Source: Arthrobacter sp. E3 (GTDB lineage Bacteria > Actinomycetota > Actinomycetes > Actinomycetales > Micrococcaceae). From it: a DNA stretch of 50,217 nucleotides. Position 1 is the stretch's first letter. Every line of letters starts with the position of its first letter. The position numbers and the translations under genes are program-made. The stretch spans positions 1 through 50,217 of the forward strand of contig NZ_JAFMPX010000027.1 in NCBI RefSeq assembly GCF_017353415.1, given 5' to 3'. The notes beneath the pieces are model-generated. The model worked only from the letters and a program-made list of their open reading frames with translations, did no database searches and was not told where the DNA came from. Of this stretch, positions 9,591 to 18,256 are shown piece by piece.

Positions 9591-9896
9591 ATGCCTTCCT
9601 TCCGTGCCACCATCCAAATCACCGGGCTGCGTCCCGGCCACGCCCCCGAAGAAGTCATGGACATGGCCGTTTTCACCGTGGGTGCCGCCCACGTCGTGGA
9701 GGCCAACCAGCTCGATGTTGTGGCAGGCGTACCGCGAATCACGGTGCGCTTCATGGTTGAAGCCAGCGAGTACGACGCCGAGAACCAGCAGGCGCGCAAC
9801 GCTGCGGCTTCCATGGCCCATGGTGTGAACACCGTGGCCGTCTCTGGCATGCTCCGCCTCTTCCGCCGGTCCGCCGGGAAGTGGCTTGTGCTCTAA
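9591..9896 (+). CDS. Small conserved hypothetical protein
   Basis: A 101-residue soluble protein that I do not recognise by function. It has an alpha/beta look, with FRATIQITGLRPGHAPEEV at the start, then RITVRFMVEASEYDAENQQA and a C-terminal basic end (LRLFRRSAGKWLVL). Codon use matches its neighbours, so it is probably real. The start lies 15 bases after the ppc terminator, with no room for a normal leader; the only purine run touches the ATG. The transcript may therefore begin at or near the ATG, or come from incomplete termination. It might bind a small molecule, but nothing specific is visible. Confidence 0.6.
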   Translation: MPSFRATIQITGLRPGHAPEEVMDMAVFTVGAAHVVEANQLDVVAGVPRITVRFMVEASEYDAENQQARNAAASMAHGVNTVAVSGMLRLFRRSAGKWLVL

Positions 9897-10073
9897 TGCG
9901 CACACACTCCCGCTGATCGAATCTGGTGCGGAAGTAAGGATCCCGCCAGCGACATCACAATGGCTCACCACCAATTCTGCCTGCAGGTACCGGTTCTGAC
10001 AGCAACCATCCAAGGGCCTCATTGGCGCTATGACTCTTAGCAACATCCGTGTCTATGATTCCCTATCAACTAA

Positions 10074-10089
10074 ATCTACGCGCGTAGAT
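10074..10089. promoter_or_regulatory. LacI-type operator
   Basis: A perfect 16-bp palindrome, ATCTACGCGCGTAGAT, with the central CG typical of LacI/GalR-family operators. It sits 72 bases before the TTG start of the kinase gene and close to the most likely promoter. The LacI-family regulator encoded one gene downstream (11159-12199) is the obvious ligand-sensitive repressor. No second perfect copy was found elsewhere in the locus. Confidence 0.75.
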
Positions 10090-10160
10090 ATGAGGCAGGA
10101 CACGTCCGGACTACCGGATTTGCTGCATCGACTGGCGCAATCCGACCCAAGGAATACAGT

Positions 10161-11159
10161 TTGAAGTCCACTGATGACGCGATGTTGCCGACCGGCAGCG
10201 CAATCGTCTTGGGTTCGATCAACGTGGACACGTTCATTCATGTGGATTCTTTTCCGGAGCCCGGGGAAACGATTTTGGCCCGCAGCAGCGCGGCGGGTCT
10301 TGGCGGCAAAGGTGCCAACCAGGCCATGGCGGCCGCCCTATTGGGTGCGGAGGTACAGTTTCTTGCACAGATCGGTGAGGATATGGCCGGGGATTTCGCC
10401 CGGGAACAGCTGGATAGCTTTGGCGTCTCGCGGCAACTGCTGATGACATCGGACGATGATCCCACGGGTGCGGCGCACGTCACGGTAAATTCCCAAGGGG
10501 AAAATACCATCGCGGTTGTGCCCGGAGCCAACGCAAGGATCTGCATAACGGAACTCAGCCAGAAATTTTTGCAGGCCCTGGACCTGTCGCTGGCACCAAT
10601 CACAGTAGGGCTTGCTCAGGGGGAGACGTCGGTCGAAGCTGTGGAGGCGTTTGCCCGGCAATGCCAAGCTCTGGGCATTCGTTTTGTCTTGAACCTCGCC
10701 CCGTTCATCGAGCTGAACAAGGAGGTGCTCGCACTAGCTGACCCTCTGATCATGAACGAAGGGGAAGCCCAGACTCTGTTGCGTAGCTTCACCGGCTGCG
10801 AGGCTCCACTCGAGGACCTGCCGTCTGCCCTCGCCGCTGCACAACTGGTGGCCGAAAAACTGGCCAAATCCGCAATCATAACTTTGGGAACGGCCGGGGC
10901 TGTTGCATCTGACGGCGCCGGCTCTTGGCATCAACCATCCCCTCTGCCTGAGCAAGTGGTTGACACCACTGGTGCAGGAGATGCCTTTGCCGGTGCTGCG
11001 GTGGCGTTGTTGTCGGGGGGTGCGTCTTTGCGTGATGCTGTGTGCGCTGGCGTAGCAGCTGGGTCCATCGCAGTCAGGCGAACCGGTACGGCGAGTTCAT
11101 ACCCCTGCGCAAAGCAACTTGCACTCCTGATGGCAACCGGCAAAATTTGGGCTCCTTGA
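10161..11159 (+). CDS. PfkB-family sugar kinase (ribokinase-like)
   Basis: A 332-residue cytoplasmic kinase. It shows the ribokinase N-terminal pattern (GSINVDTFIHVDSFPEPGET), the glycine-rich GLGGKGANQAMAAALLGA segment, and the C-terminal signature DTTGAGDAFAGAA with the catalytic base at Asp274. The TTG at 10161 is chosen because AAGGA lies seven bases before it; ATG at 10182 is an alternative. The stop overlaps the LacI gene start (TGATG). It is the first gene of a locus that also holds a nucleoside hydrolase, so phosphorylation of freed ribose is the likely job. Other PfkB members phosphorylate nucleosides or deoxysugars, so substrate is inferred. Confidence 0.88.
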   Translation: MKSTDDAMLPTGSAIVLGSINVDTFIHVDSFPEPGETILARSSAAGLGGKGANQAMAAALLGAEVQFLAQIGEDMAGDFAREQLDSFGVSRQLLMTSDDDPTGAAHVTVNSQGENTIAVVPGANARICITELSQKFLQALDLSLAPITVGLAQGETSVEAVEAFARQCQALGIRFVLNLAPFIELNKEVLALADPLIMNEGEAQTLLRSFTGCEAPLEDLPSALAAAQLVAEKLAKSAIITLGTAGAVASDGAGSWHQPSPLPEQVVDTTGAGDAFAGAAVALLSGGASLRDAVCAGVAAGSIAVRRTGTASSYPCAKQLALLMATGKIWAP

Positions 11160-12199
11160 TGAGTAGAAGAAATTCAAGAAGTGTTACACGAGAGGATGTT
11201 GCCCGGGAAGCGGGTACTTCAGCTGCGGTTGTCAGCTATGTGGTCAACGGCGGGCCACGACCCGTGGCCGAGAGCACAAGAGCACGCGTTTTGGCAGCCA
11301 TCGATCTAGTTGGCTACACACCCAACAGTATCGCCCAGGCACTCGCCTCTGGTGTCAGCGGGACCTATGGGTTGATTGTTCCGGACATCTCCAACCCGTT
11401 CTTCGCCGCTCTGGCGCACGAGTTGGCGGACGAGGTGTCCGCACACGGTAAGGTTCTTTTGCTTGGAGATTCTGCCGAAAGCAAGGAGCGTGAACAACTG
11501 TTGCTGCGCATGTTCCTTCGCCAACAGATTGATGGGGCCCTGTTCATCGGAGTGGACTCCGCGCCTGAGGTAGAAGGTGCCATCAACGCCAAAGTTCCGG
11601 TGGTTATGCTTGACCGCGCGGACCAACGCGGTGAAGTGTCGTCCGTGGCAGTTGACAACGTGGCCGGGGCCGAGGCCGCCACCAAGCACCTCATTGAACA
11701 CGGTTACCAAAAAATCGGCATCATTGCCGGGCCTTCACATCTTTTCACGGCTAGAGACCGCCGTCGAGGCTGGGAAGCAGCCTTGGAAACTGCCAAACTG
11801 CAGGTCGACTTGCGCTGGTGCTTGGAGGCACCGTTTTCCCGCAGTGGGGGACTAGATGCAGGGAACCGGCTCTTTGGGGATGACGAGCTGCCTGAAGCAA
11901 TTTTTGCGTCCAACGAGCAGCAAGCCCTGGGACTTCTGCTCGCCGCTGCCAGACACGGCATCCGTGTCCCACAAGAATTGGCCGTCATATCCTTTGACGG
12001 CACCGATGATTCGGAATACTCCCACCCCAGCATCTCCACGGTGGTACAGCCACTGAAAGACATTGCCCGTGCCGCCGTGGGACTTCTCAACCGCAATGTT
12101 CACGACGGCGTACTTCACACCACATGTGACTACTCGCTGAGACTGAGATCATCCTGCGGTGCACACAGCCAACAATCCACGTCAGTTCCTTATGATTAA
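11159..12199 (+). CDS. LacI-family transcriptional regulator
   Basis: A 346-residue repressor. The N-terminal helix-turn-helix is VTREDVAREAGTSAAVVSYV (about 9-28), followed by the hinge region up to residue 65 (GYTPNSIAQALASG). The remainder is the periplasmic-binding-protein-like sensor domain, beginning TYGLIVPDISNPFFAALAHE, with VISFDGTDDSEYSHPSISTV near the end. The start overlaps the kinase stop, so the regulator is co-transcribed with the genes it is thought to control. A matching operator lies at 10074-10089. The inducer is probably ribose, a nucleoside or a phosphorylated product. Confidence 0.92.
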   Translation: MSRRNSRSVTREDVAREAGTSAAVVSYVVNGGPRPVAESTRARVLAAIDLVGYTPNSIAQALASGVSGTYGLIVPDISNPFFAALAHELADEVSAHGKVLLLGDSAESKEREQLLLRMFLRQQIDGALFIGVDSAPEVEGAINAKVPVVMLDRADQRGEVSSVAVDNVAGAEAATKHLIEHGYQKIGIIAGPSHLFTARDRRRGWEAALETAKLQVDLRWCLEAPFSRSGGLDAGNRLFGDDELPEAIFASNEQQALGLLLAAARHGIRVPQELAVISFDGTDDSEYSHPSISTVVQPLKDIARAAVGLLNRNVHDGVLHTTCDYSLRLRSSCGAHSQQSTSVPYD

Positions 12200-12418
12200 T
12201 GGCAGGCATTCCCAAGGCCCTTCTTCACGAAACTACAAGAAGAGCCCAAGGAAAATACGTGATGACTCAACGACAATTCATTGTCTTGAAGCACATTGAT
12301 GTCATCTCTGGGACTAAGATGCGGGACAAGACGCTTTTCCCATGGCGAATTTCTTGCCCCGGATTACCACAACTTCAGCATGTACCAAGCCCCCAGCCTC
12401 ATCAAGTAGGACACAACC

Positions 12419-13363
12419 ATGACAACTCCGCTCATTCTTGACTGTGACACCGGCATCGACGACGCCCTTGCCATCTTGTACGGCGCTTACCACGGTGCAG
12501 ACTTCAGGCTGTGCACCGTCACCCACGGCAATGTCCCGGTGGAACGCGGAACCCGCAACACCCTGACCTTGCTCGACGCCGTGGGGTTGACCGACGTCCC
12601 GGTACATCAGGGTGCCGCCCGGCCCTTCGCACAGGAACTGCACACCGCCGAGTTCGTGCACGGTGACGATGGGCTAGGCAATTCACATCTCCCTGAGTCG
12701 ACCCGGCAGATTTCTGGCACACTCGCTGCTGCAGAAATAGTGGCACAAGCACGGTTGCACCCGGGTGAGCTTGTGCTGCTCGCGATTGGTCCGATGACCA
12801 ATATTGGTCTGGCCCTGCTATTGGAACCGCAGCTACCCCAGCTGATTAAGCGTGTTGTGGTGATGGGTGGTGCCGTTGGCGTGGAGGGCAATATCAGCCC
12901 CACCGCTGAGGCGAACGTCTGGCACGACCCCGAGGCAGCCCAACTGGTAGTTGACGCTGAATGGGATGTTGTTTTCGTGGGCCTGGAGATCACGTTGGCC
13001 ACCGTTCTTTCGTCGGAAGCGTTGGCCCGTATTGAAAACAGCACTGACAAACGAGCCAAATTCGCCTGGAAGATCATGGCGCATTACCTCGACTTCCATG
13101 AAAAGACCATGGGGGTGCGCACCTGTGTCCTGCATGATCCGCTGGCCATGGCGTTGGCATTGGATCCTGAGTTGGGCGGCTACCGGCTAGTGAATGCTTA
13201 TGTGGAACTGGGCCAGGGGCCCAGCCGGGGTGCCCTTGTGGGGGACCTGCGTAAGACGCGTCCGGCGCCAACGGATGCTCGTACGAAGGGTGTCATCCGA
13301 ATCGTCGAAAGCATCGATTCGGAGACGTTTCACGAAAAGTTTCTCGAGGCACTCGGCGCATAA
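12419..13363 (+). CDS. Inosine-uridine preferring nucleoside hydrolase family protein
   Basis: A 314-residue enzyme expected to cleave the N-glycosidic bond of a ribonucleoside to base and ribose. The calcium site motif is LDCDTGIDDALA (Asp8, Asp10, Asp14, Asp15). The active-site His239 and calcium ligand Asp240 appear in VLHDPLAMAL, and AEANVWHDPEAA supplies the middle binding segment. The ribose product would be the substrate of the kinase at the start of the locus. It is 219 bases downstream of the LacI gene, a gap that contains only a decayed-looking frame. Base preference cannot be told from sequence. Confidence 0.9.
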   Translation: MTTPLILDCDTGIDDALAILYGAYHGADFRLCTVTHGNVPVERGTRNTLTLLDAVGLTDVPVHQGAARPFAQELHTAEFVHGDDGLGNSHLPESTRQISGTLAAAEIVAQARLHPGELVLLAIGPMTNIGLALLLEPQLPQLIKRVVVMGGAVGVEGNISPTAEANVWHDPEAAQLVVDAEWDVVFVGLEITLATVLSSEALARIENSTDKRAKFAWKIMAHYLDFHEKTMGVRTCVLHDPLAMALALDPELGGYRLVNAYVELGQGPSRGALVGDLRKTRPAPTDARTKGVIRIVESIDSETFHEKFLEALGA

Positions 13364-13386
13364 AACAGCAAAGTCAATCCTGGTGA

Positions 13387-13398
13387 CGTGCATGCACG
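13387..13398. promoter_or_regulatory. Perfect 12-bp palindrome before the amidohydrolase gene
   Basis: CGTGCATGCACG is a perfect palindrome in the 146-base gap between the nucleoside hydrolase and amidohydrolase genes. It does not match the LacI operator at 10074. It may bind another regulator, or be chance. Confidence 0.25.
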
Positions 13399-13509
13399 AC
13401 ACCGCATCAGGCAAAATAAGAACATCAGAGTCATTGCACCAAGCACGTTCCACAACAGCCCACAACACTCTGTCCGGGCATCATCGCTCGGGCGCGGGAC
13501 AGGAAAATC

Positions 13510-14742
13510 ATGAGCCAGCACACACCCATGCAGCGCCTGAACGGCGTCACACTTTGGGATGGACAAACCTTCCGGGGCACCTCAACTATTAGCTGGGAAA
13601 ATGACAGTATCGTTGAAATCAGCGAAGCTGACGTCGGAGTCAGCGATGGCGCTGACTCCGACGTCAGCAGTTACAGTGTCATCCCCGGACTCGTCGACAC
13701 ACATGTCCACTTAGGTGGATACGCCGGCGACGGCAAAGTGGACTGGATGTCGTGGCCGCTGGTCACGCCTTCGGAAGAGCGTACGCTGCACATCGCCGCC
13801 AACGCCCAAAGGGCAGCCCGCGCCGGTGTCACCACCCTGCGTGACCTGGCAGGTGACCGCCACCAGCTCGCCGTCAGCCGTGCATTCGAAGCAGGCATCA
13901 TTGAGGGCCCGCGCCTGCTCGTACATGGCCAAGTCGGGATGACTGCAGGCCACGGCGACTTGTTCACACCCCCCCACTTCCCGCATCGCGACCCAGTGGC
14001 CGACAGCCCCGACGAATGTCGCAAACTGGTTCGTCAATGGGCACGCGCTGGAGCGCACGGTGTGAAGATCTATACCAGTGGTGGTGTGCTCTCCATGGGA
14101 GACAAGGTTGGCTGGCGCAACCAGACCAACGAAGAAATCAGCACCACCGTTGACGAGGCCCACGCATTGAGCATGCCGGTGGCAGCGCATACGCACTCCA
14201 GCGAAGGGGTGGACATTGCGCTGGCCCATGGAGTGGATTCCCTCGAACACGGAACAGGCATCACAAGCGAGCACTGGCCCGTGCTAGTGGAACGCAACAT
14301 TCCCGTGGCGCCCACTTTGCTGATCAATGACGCAATTGCGGACGGACGCATCTTCATTTCCTCCGAAGCGCAGGAAAAAGCACAGGCTGTTGTTAAGGAA
14401 CGGGACTTGAACTTTGAGGGTGCTGGTGCTGCCGGTGTCCGCTTCGTGCTGGGAACGGATGCCAATGGATCCATGGTTAAGTTCGGCGACCAGATGGAAG
14501 AGGTCCGTTTGATGGCGGAAAAATTCGAATGGACCGCTGAACGGGCTCTGGTCTCTGCCACGTCCGATGCCGCTGATGTCGTGGGCCTGAGTGACACAGT
14601 GGGCCGTCTGGAACCAGGGTTCGGCGCTGACTTCATTATCATCAATGGGCGCCCCTGGGAAGACATCTCTGACCTGCGCACTGAAAACATTGTGGCCGTC
14701 GTTTCCCGAGGCCGTGTTGTCTTTGGCAAACTGCCCCAGTAG
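13510..14742 (+). CDS. Amidohydrolase (imidazolonepropionase/dipeptidase-like)
   Basis: A 410-residue metal-dependent hydrolase of the amidohydrolase superfamily. The HxH metal motif is at residues 65-67 (DTHVHLGGY). Further ligands are in GVKIYTSGG (bridging lysine), VAAHTHSSEG, DSLEHGTGI and the C-terminal GTDANGS. The family branch includes Xaa-Pro and Xaa-Arg dipeptidases, N-acyl amino-acid hydrolases and imidazolonepropionase. A good AGGA precedes the ATG. The gene sits between a nucleoside hydrolase and a peptide-type ABC importer, so it may cut an amide or lactam in the imported compound. An exceptional 18-bp inverted repeat lies in codons 40-53, between the N-terminal strands and the HxH motif. 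Confidence 0.88.
   Translation: MSQHTPMQRLNGVTLWDGQTFRGTSTISWENDSIVEISEADVGVSDGADSDVSSYSVIPGLVDTHVHLGGYAGDGKVDWMSWPLVTPSEERTLHIAANAQRAARAGVTTLRDLAGDRHQLAVSRAFEAGIIEGPRLLVHGQVGMTAGHGDLFTPPHFPHRDPVADSPDECRKLVRQWARAGAHGVKIYTSGGVLSMGDKVGWRNQTNEEISTTVDEAHALSMPVAAHTHSSEGVDIALAHGVDSLEHGTGITSEHWPVLVERNIPVAPTLLINDAIADGRIFISSEAQEKAQAVVKERDLNFEGAGAAGVRFVLGTDANGSMVKFGDQMEEVRLMAEKFEWTAERALVSATSDAADVVGLSDTVGRLEPGFGADFIIINGRPWEDISDLRTENIVAVVSRGRVVFGKLPQ
13627..13668 (+). repeat. Perfect 18-bp inverted repeat inside the amidohydrolase gene
   Basis: GCTGACGTCGGAGTCAGC at 13627-13644 is the exact reverse complement of 13651-13668, with a six-base spacer GATGGC. In RNA this would be a long, very stable hairpin within the first 160 bases of the coding region. 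It encodes a variable, acidic stretch (ADVGVSDGADSDVS), so the protein tolerates it. No U-run follows, so it is not a normal terminator. Confidence 0.9.
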
Positions 14743-14786
14743 CCTCTGCCAATTTATTAATGACTCACTCTAGACAAGGACCTTTC

Positions 14787-16373
14787 GTGAAAACTGCATC
14801 ACTGAACGTATTGCGCACCGGGGCACTTGCCCTGACGGTGTTGCTGGCAGGCAGCGCCCTTGCCTCCTGCTCATCCGGGGGTTCCAACGCCGCCGGCGAC
14901 AAAGTAATTTTCGCCCTTAAAGAGGATCCGGGATGTATGGATCCTCAGCAGGTTACGTTGACCACCGCGCTGAACGTCAGCCGCCAGCTAACTGATTCAT
15001 TGCTGGATCAGGATCCCGCAACTGGTGCGCTCAAGCCTTGGCTGGCCAAGACATGGGAAGCCAACAACGACCTAACCCAGTTCACCTTCACACTGCGTGA
15101 CGGTGTGACCTTCAGTGACGAAACACCGCTGAATGCGGACGTTGTCAAGGCTAACTTTGACGCTCTTTTCAAATTGGGCGCCAAAGCATCACTGGCTTCA
15201 CAGTTACTGGCCGGATACACAGGAACCGATGTTGTCGACCCCACCACCATCAAAGTGAATTTCTCCGCCCCCAACGCACAGTTTCTTCAGGGAACCTCCA
15301 CCACCACCCTCAGTATGCTCGGTAATGCCAGCACTAAAGCCACTCCAGAAGAACGGTGCCAGAGCATTGTCGGCTCAGGTCCGTTCACTCTTGATTCATA
15401 TACGCAAAACGACTCTGTAGAGCTCAGCCGGCGCGCTGGCTACAACTGGGGTTCGGAGTTGCGCAAGCACACAGGTGAGGCGCTGGTGCAAAACATCAGC
15501 TTTCCCATCATTGCCGAAAACAGCGTCCGCACTGGAGGGCTAGCGTCGGGGGAGTTTGACGTCATACAGGATGTTCCCTATGCCGATGAGGCACGCTTCA
15601 AAACAGACGAATTTCATCTCTACGCTGCAGCCAATCCGGGAATCCCGAACTCGTTGTTTGTCAACACCACTAAAGGTGTGCTCGGGGACGCAGTGGTGCG
15701 CCAGGCTATGCAGATCGGTGTAAACCGGGACGAGATCAATACCCTGACAGGATCCACTAGCGGCAAGCCGCCGACCAGTGCTCTGACGTCCACCACCAAT
15801 GGCTATGTCAGTCAAGCGGATGCGATGAAGTACAACCCGGATGCAGCCAAAGCAATGCTGGAATCCGACGGCTGGGCCATGGGTGCTGACGGGATTTATG
15901 CCAAGGGAGGTGCGAAGCTCAGTGCGACTGTGACCGCGTTCTATGCCCAGGATGTTCTGGAAGCTGCCCAGATCCAACTGAAAAAAATTGGCATTGACTT
16001 GAAGTTGAAGATGGTCACAGCCGGTGACTTCTTTGGTGCCGTGGCCAGCCACGATTATGAACTTCTCGGTGCGGGCCTGACCCGCACCGACCCCGACGTC
16101 CTGCGGGTGGCGCTGTCCAAAGAGTCCAGCTCAGCCTGGGGCGTTATGGACAACCCAGAACTGGAATCGATGCTCGAAGAGCAGTCCAGGACGGGCGACG
16201 CCGCTGCGCGTCAGGTAATAGTGGCTAAGATTCAGGCGCTGGTGATCAAGGAAGCCTACATTATTCCTACACTGGAAACGGTTCAGCTGCACGGATCCAC
16301 CAACAAAGTCTCTGGCATTGTTTTTGATTCGGCTTCCCGAGTCAACTTGTATGACATGGCAATCGCCAAGTAG
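14787..16373 (+). CDS. Peptide/nickel-type ABC transporter substrate-binding lipoprotein
   Basis: A 528-residue family 5 solute-binding protein. The GTG at 14787 is chosen over ATG at 14760 because ACAAGGA lies six bases upstream and the signal peptide then begins correctly with MKTASLNVLRTGA. The lipobox ALASC places the lipidated cysteine at residue 28. The mature protein has the SBP_bac_5 pattern: LKPWLAKTWEANNDLTQFTF, then LRDGVTFSDETPLNADVVKA and, later, AVVRQAMQIGVNRDEI. It begins a four-gene importer. Family 5 proteins bind peptides, opines, heme, nickel or oligosaccharides; neighbours suggest a ribosylated or amide-containing ligand here. Confidence 0.92.
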   Translation: MKTASLNVLRTGALALTVLLAGSALASCSSGGSNAAGDKVIFALKEDPGCMDPQQVTLTTALNVSRQLTDSLLDQDPATGALKPWLAKTWEANNDLTQFTFTLRDGVTFSDETPLNADVVKANFDALFKLGAKASLASQLLAGYTGTDVVDPTTIKVNFSAPNAQFLQGTSTTTLSMLGNASTKATPEERCQSIVGSGPFTLDSYTQNDSVELSRRAGYNWGSELRKHTGEALVQNISFPIIAENSVRTGGLASGEFDVIQDVPYADEARFKTDEFHLYAAANPGIPNSLFVNTTKGVLGDAVVRQAMQIGVNRDEINTLTGSTSGKPPTSALTSTTNGYVSQADAMKYNPDAAKAMLESDGWAMGADGIYAKGGAKLSATVTAFYAQDVLEAAQIQLKKIGIDLKLKMVTAGDFFGAVASHDYELLGAGLTRTDPDVLRVALSKESSSAWGVMDNPELESMLEEQSRTGDAAARQVIVAKIQALVIKEAYIIPTLETVQLHGSTNKVSGIVFDSASRVNLYDMAIAK

Positions 16374-16403
16374 ACCTACCAGTAAACCGCGTTAGGAAAA
16401 AAC

Positions 16404-17462
16404 ATGGATTCAGCAGGAGCGTCGTCCGCGCAACGCGCCCGTACCGCTTTGATATTTGTGGCACCGAAACTGCTCCAGTTTGTCTTCGTCATATGGGCAA
16501 CTTATACGGTGACGTTCCTGCTGATCCACTTCTTGCCCGGAGACCCTGTACTTGCGGCACTCTCGCTCAAGGGCGGCGATGCCACCACCACGGACCCAGC
16601 AGCGTTGGAACGACTGCGCGTGCAGTACGGACTGGATGGCACACTTTGGGAGCAGTATTTCCGTCATCTGACCGGTGTGGTTACCGGTAATTTTGGTACT
16701 TCGATCTCCACCGGACAGCCTGTGTCCACCATGATTTCGCGGGTGATGCCACATAGTGCCGCCATTGCGGGTCTGGCGCTGGTCATTGGGATTCTGCTGG
16801 CCGTGGTTGTTACTTATCTGGCATTTTTGACTCGTTCCAATTGGCTTCGCCAGACCTTGATGCAGATTCCCCCGTTGGGTGTAGCCATCCCGGCATTCCT
16901 GACAGGACTGGTTTTTATTAGCGTTTTCTCCTTCGGACTGGGGTGGTTCCCCTCTTCAGGCACACGTCAGCCACTGAGCGTGGTGCTACCGGCGGTTACC
17001 TTGGCCCTGCCCGTCGGTGCTATCTTCTTCCAAGTATTCTCTGCTGCAGTTTTCGAAGCCGCCAATGGTGCCTACGTCTTTACGGCCGTTGCCAAGGGTC
17101 TGTCCCCACGGCGCATCTTCACCCGGCACGTGCTGCGCAACTCTTTATTGGCGTCCATCACGATCTTGGGGCTACAGATCGGATACCTGGCGGGGGGAAC
17201 GGCCGTCGTGGAGACCGTCTTTTCCCGCGACGGTATTGGTCGTATGACGGTAAACGCCGTCCTTGGCCGTGATATCAACGTGATCCAAGGGGTGGTGATC
17301 GTAGTTGCGATCGTCTATTCATCGGTGAACCTGCTCGTGGATATTAGTTACGGTCTCATCGATCCTCGTATCCGTCCGTCACTTGCAACCCCTAAAACAA
17401 AGGGGTCGCCCACGGCGCCCGATGCTCCCGAGAATTCCGCACCTGTTAGGACAACAACATGA
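16404..17462 (+). CDS. Peptide-type ABC transporter permease (DppB-like)
   Basis: A 352-residue membrane protein with about six transmembrane segments. The first segment and following loop are typical of DppB/OppB (TYTVTFLLIHFLPGDPVLAA), with LRVQYGLDGTLWEQYFRHLT in the large outside loop. The EAA-type docking loop is at AVFEAANGAYVFTAVAKGLS and ends PRRIFTRHVLRNSL. The C-terminal VDISYGLIDPRIR is the family closing motif. It pairs with the next gene as the second half of the channel and overlaps it by ATGA. Confidence 0.93.
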   Translation: MDSAGASSAQRARTALIFVAPKLLQFVFVIWATYTVTFLLIHFLPGDPVLAALSLKGGDATTTDPAALERLRVQYGLDGTLWEQYFRHLTGVVTGNFGTSISTGQPVSTMISRVMPHSAAIAGLALVIGILLAVVVTYLAFLTRSNWLRQTLMQIPPLGVAIPAFLTGLVFISVFSFGLGWFPSSGTRQPLSVVLPAVTLALPVGAIFFQVFSAAVFEAANGAYVFTAVAKGLSPRRIFTRHVLRNSLLASITILGLQIGYLAGGTAVVETVFSRDGIGRMTVNAVLGRDINVIQGVVIVVAIVYSSVNLLVDISYGLIDPRIRPSLATPKTKGSPTAPDAPENSAPVRTTT

Positions 17463-18256
17463 GATTGCTCAAGAAGCCAGGGCTCCTCGTGTCGGCCATT
17501 TTTCTATTGCTTGTCCTGCTGGCAGTGGCAGTACCATCACTATTCGCGACTCACAGTCCTCTGGAAGGCGTCGCTGCCGAAAAAATGCTGCCGCCCAGTG
17601 CGGAGCACTGGTTTGGCACCGACCATCTGGGACGTGACGTGTACTCGCGTGTCGTGTACGGAGCGAGATTGTCCGTTGCTGCAGCTGCACTTGCCGTTCT
17701 GATCGGGGTAAGCGTCGGTGCTGTCGTGGGCTTGGTGGCGGGAGCGGTTGGTGGAAAGATTGACTTTGCCATCATGCGAGTAGTGGACGTTTTTATTGCA
17801 GTTCCTGGTATTCTGCTGGCATTGATCGTCGTGGCCTCCCTAGGGTTTGGCCCATGGTCTGTCGCCGTAGGTGTGGCCCTTGGCGCGGCCGGATCATTTG
17901 CCCGCGTCATGCGATCTCAAGTGTTGCGAGTGCGCAATGAAGAGTACGTGGAGGCAGCTGGTGCACTTGGAGTCCGCCGCGGCACAATTCTTCTCTCCCA
18001 CGTGCTGCCCAATGCCTCAAGACCTGTAATCTCCATGGCGGCCTTGGAACTGGGCACAGCGATACTCTCCGTTTCCGCATTGAGCTTCTTGGGCTTCGGC
18101 CCGCAGCCCCCCACCCCCGAGTGGGGCTCGCTCGTTGCCTCGGGCCGTGAATTTGTGGCTACCGCCCCGTGGCTCAGTATTTTGCCCGGCGTGGTGATAG
18201 TCGCCGTCGTCCTTGCCGTGAACCGTGTGGCCCAGCAATTAGGAGCAAGCAAATGA
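17459..18256 (+). CDS. Peptide-type ABC transporter permease (DppC-like)
   Basis: A 265-residue partner permease. The motif HWFGTDHLGRDVYSRVVYGA near residues 50-70 is diagnostic of DppC/OppC. The docking loop reads RNEEYVEAAGALGVRRGTIL and continues LSHVLPN. It has about six membrane segments. Its start overlaps the DppB-like stop and its stop overlaps the ATPase start (ATGA both times), so the three are translated together. Confidence 0.93.
   Translation: MRLLKKPGLLVSAIFLLLVLLAVAVPSLFATHSPLEGVAAEKMLPPSAEHWFGTDHLGRDVYSRVVYGARLSVAAAALAVLIGVSVGAVVGLVAGAVGGKIDFAIMRVVDVFIAVPGILLALIVVASLGFGPWSVAVGVALGAAGSFARVMRSQVLRVRNEEYVEAAGALGVRRGTILLSHVLPNASRPVISMAALELGTAILSVSALSFLGFGPQPPTPEWGSLVASGREFVATAPWLSILPGVVIVAVVLAVNRVAQQLGASK

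Noticed and set aside
12199-12441. 80-residue frame after the LacI gene
   Set aside because: Runs into the nucleoside hydrolase start, lacks a ribosome binding site, and its composition is not protein-like at the end; another frame here looks more like a remnant.
14760-14786. ATG 14760 as start of the family 5 binding protein
   Set aside because: No ribosome binding site, and it would put nine polar residues before the signal peptide; GTG 14787 has ACAAGGA at the right distance.
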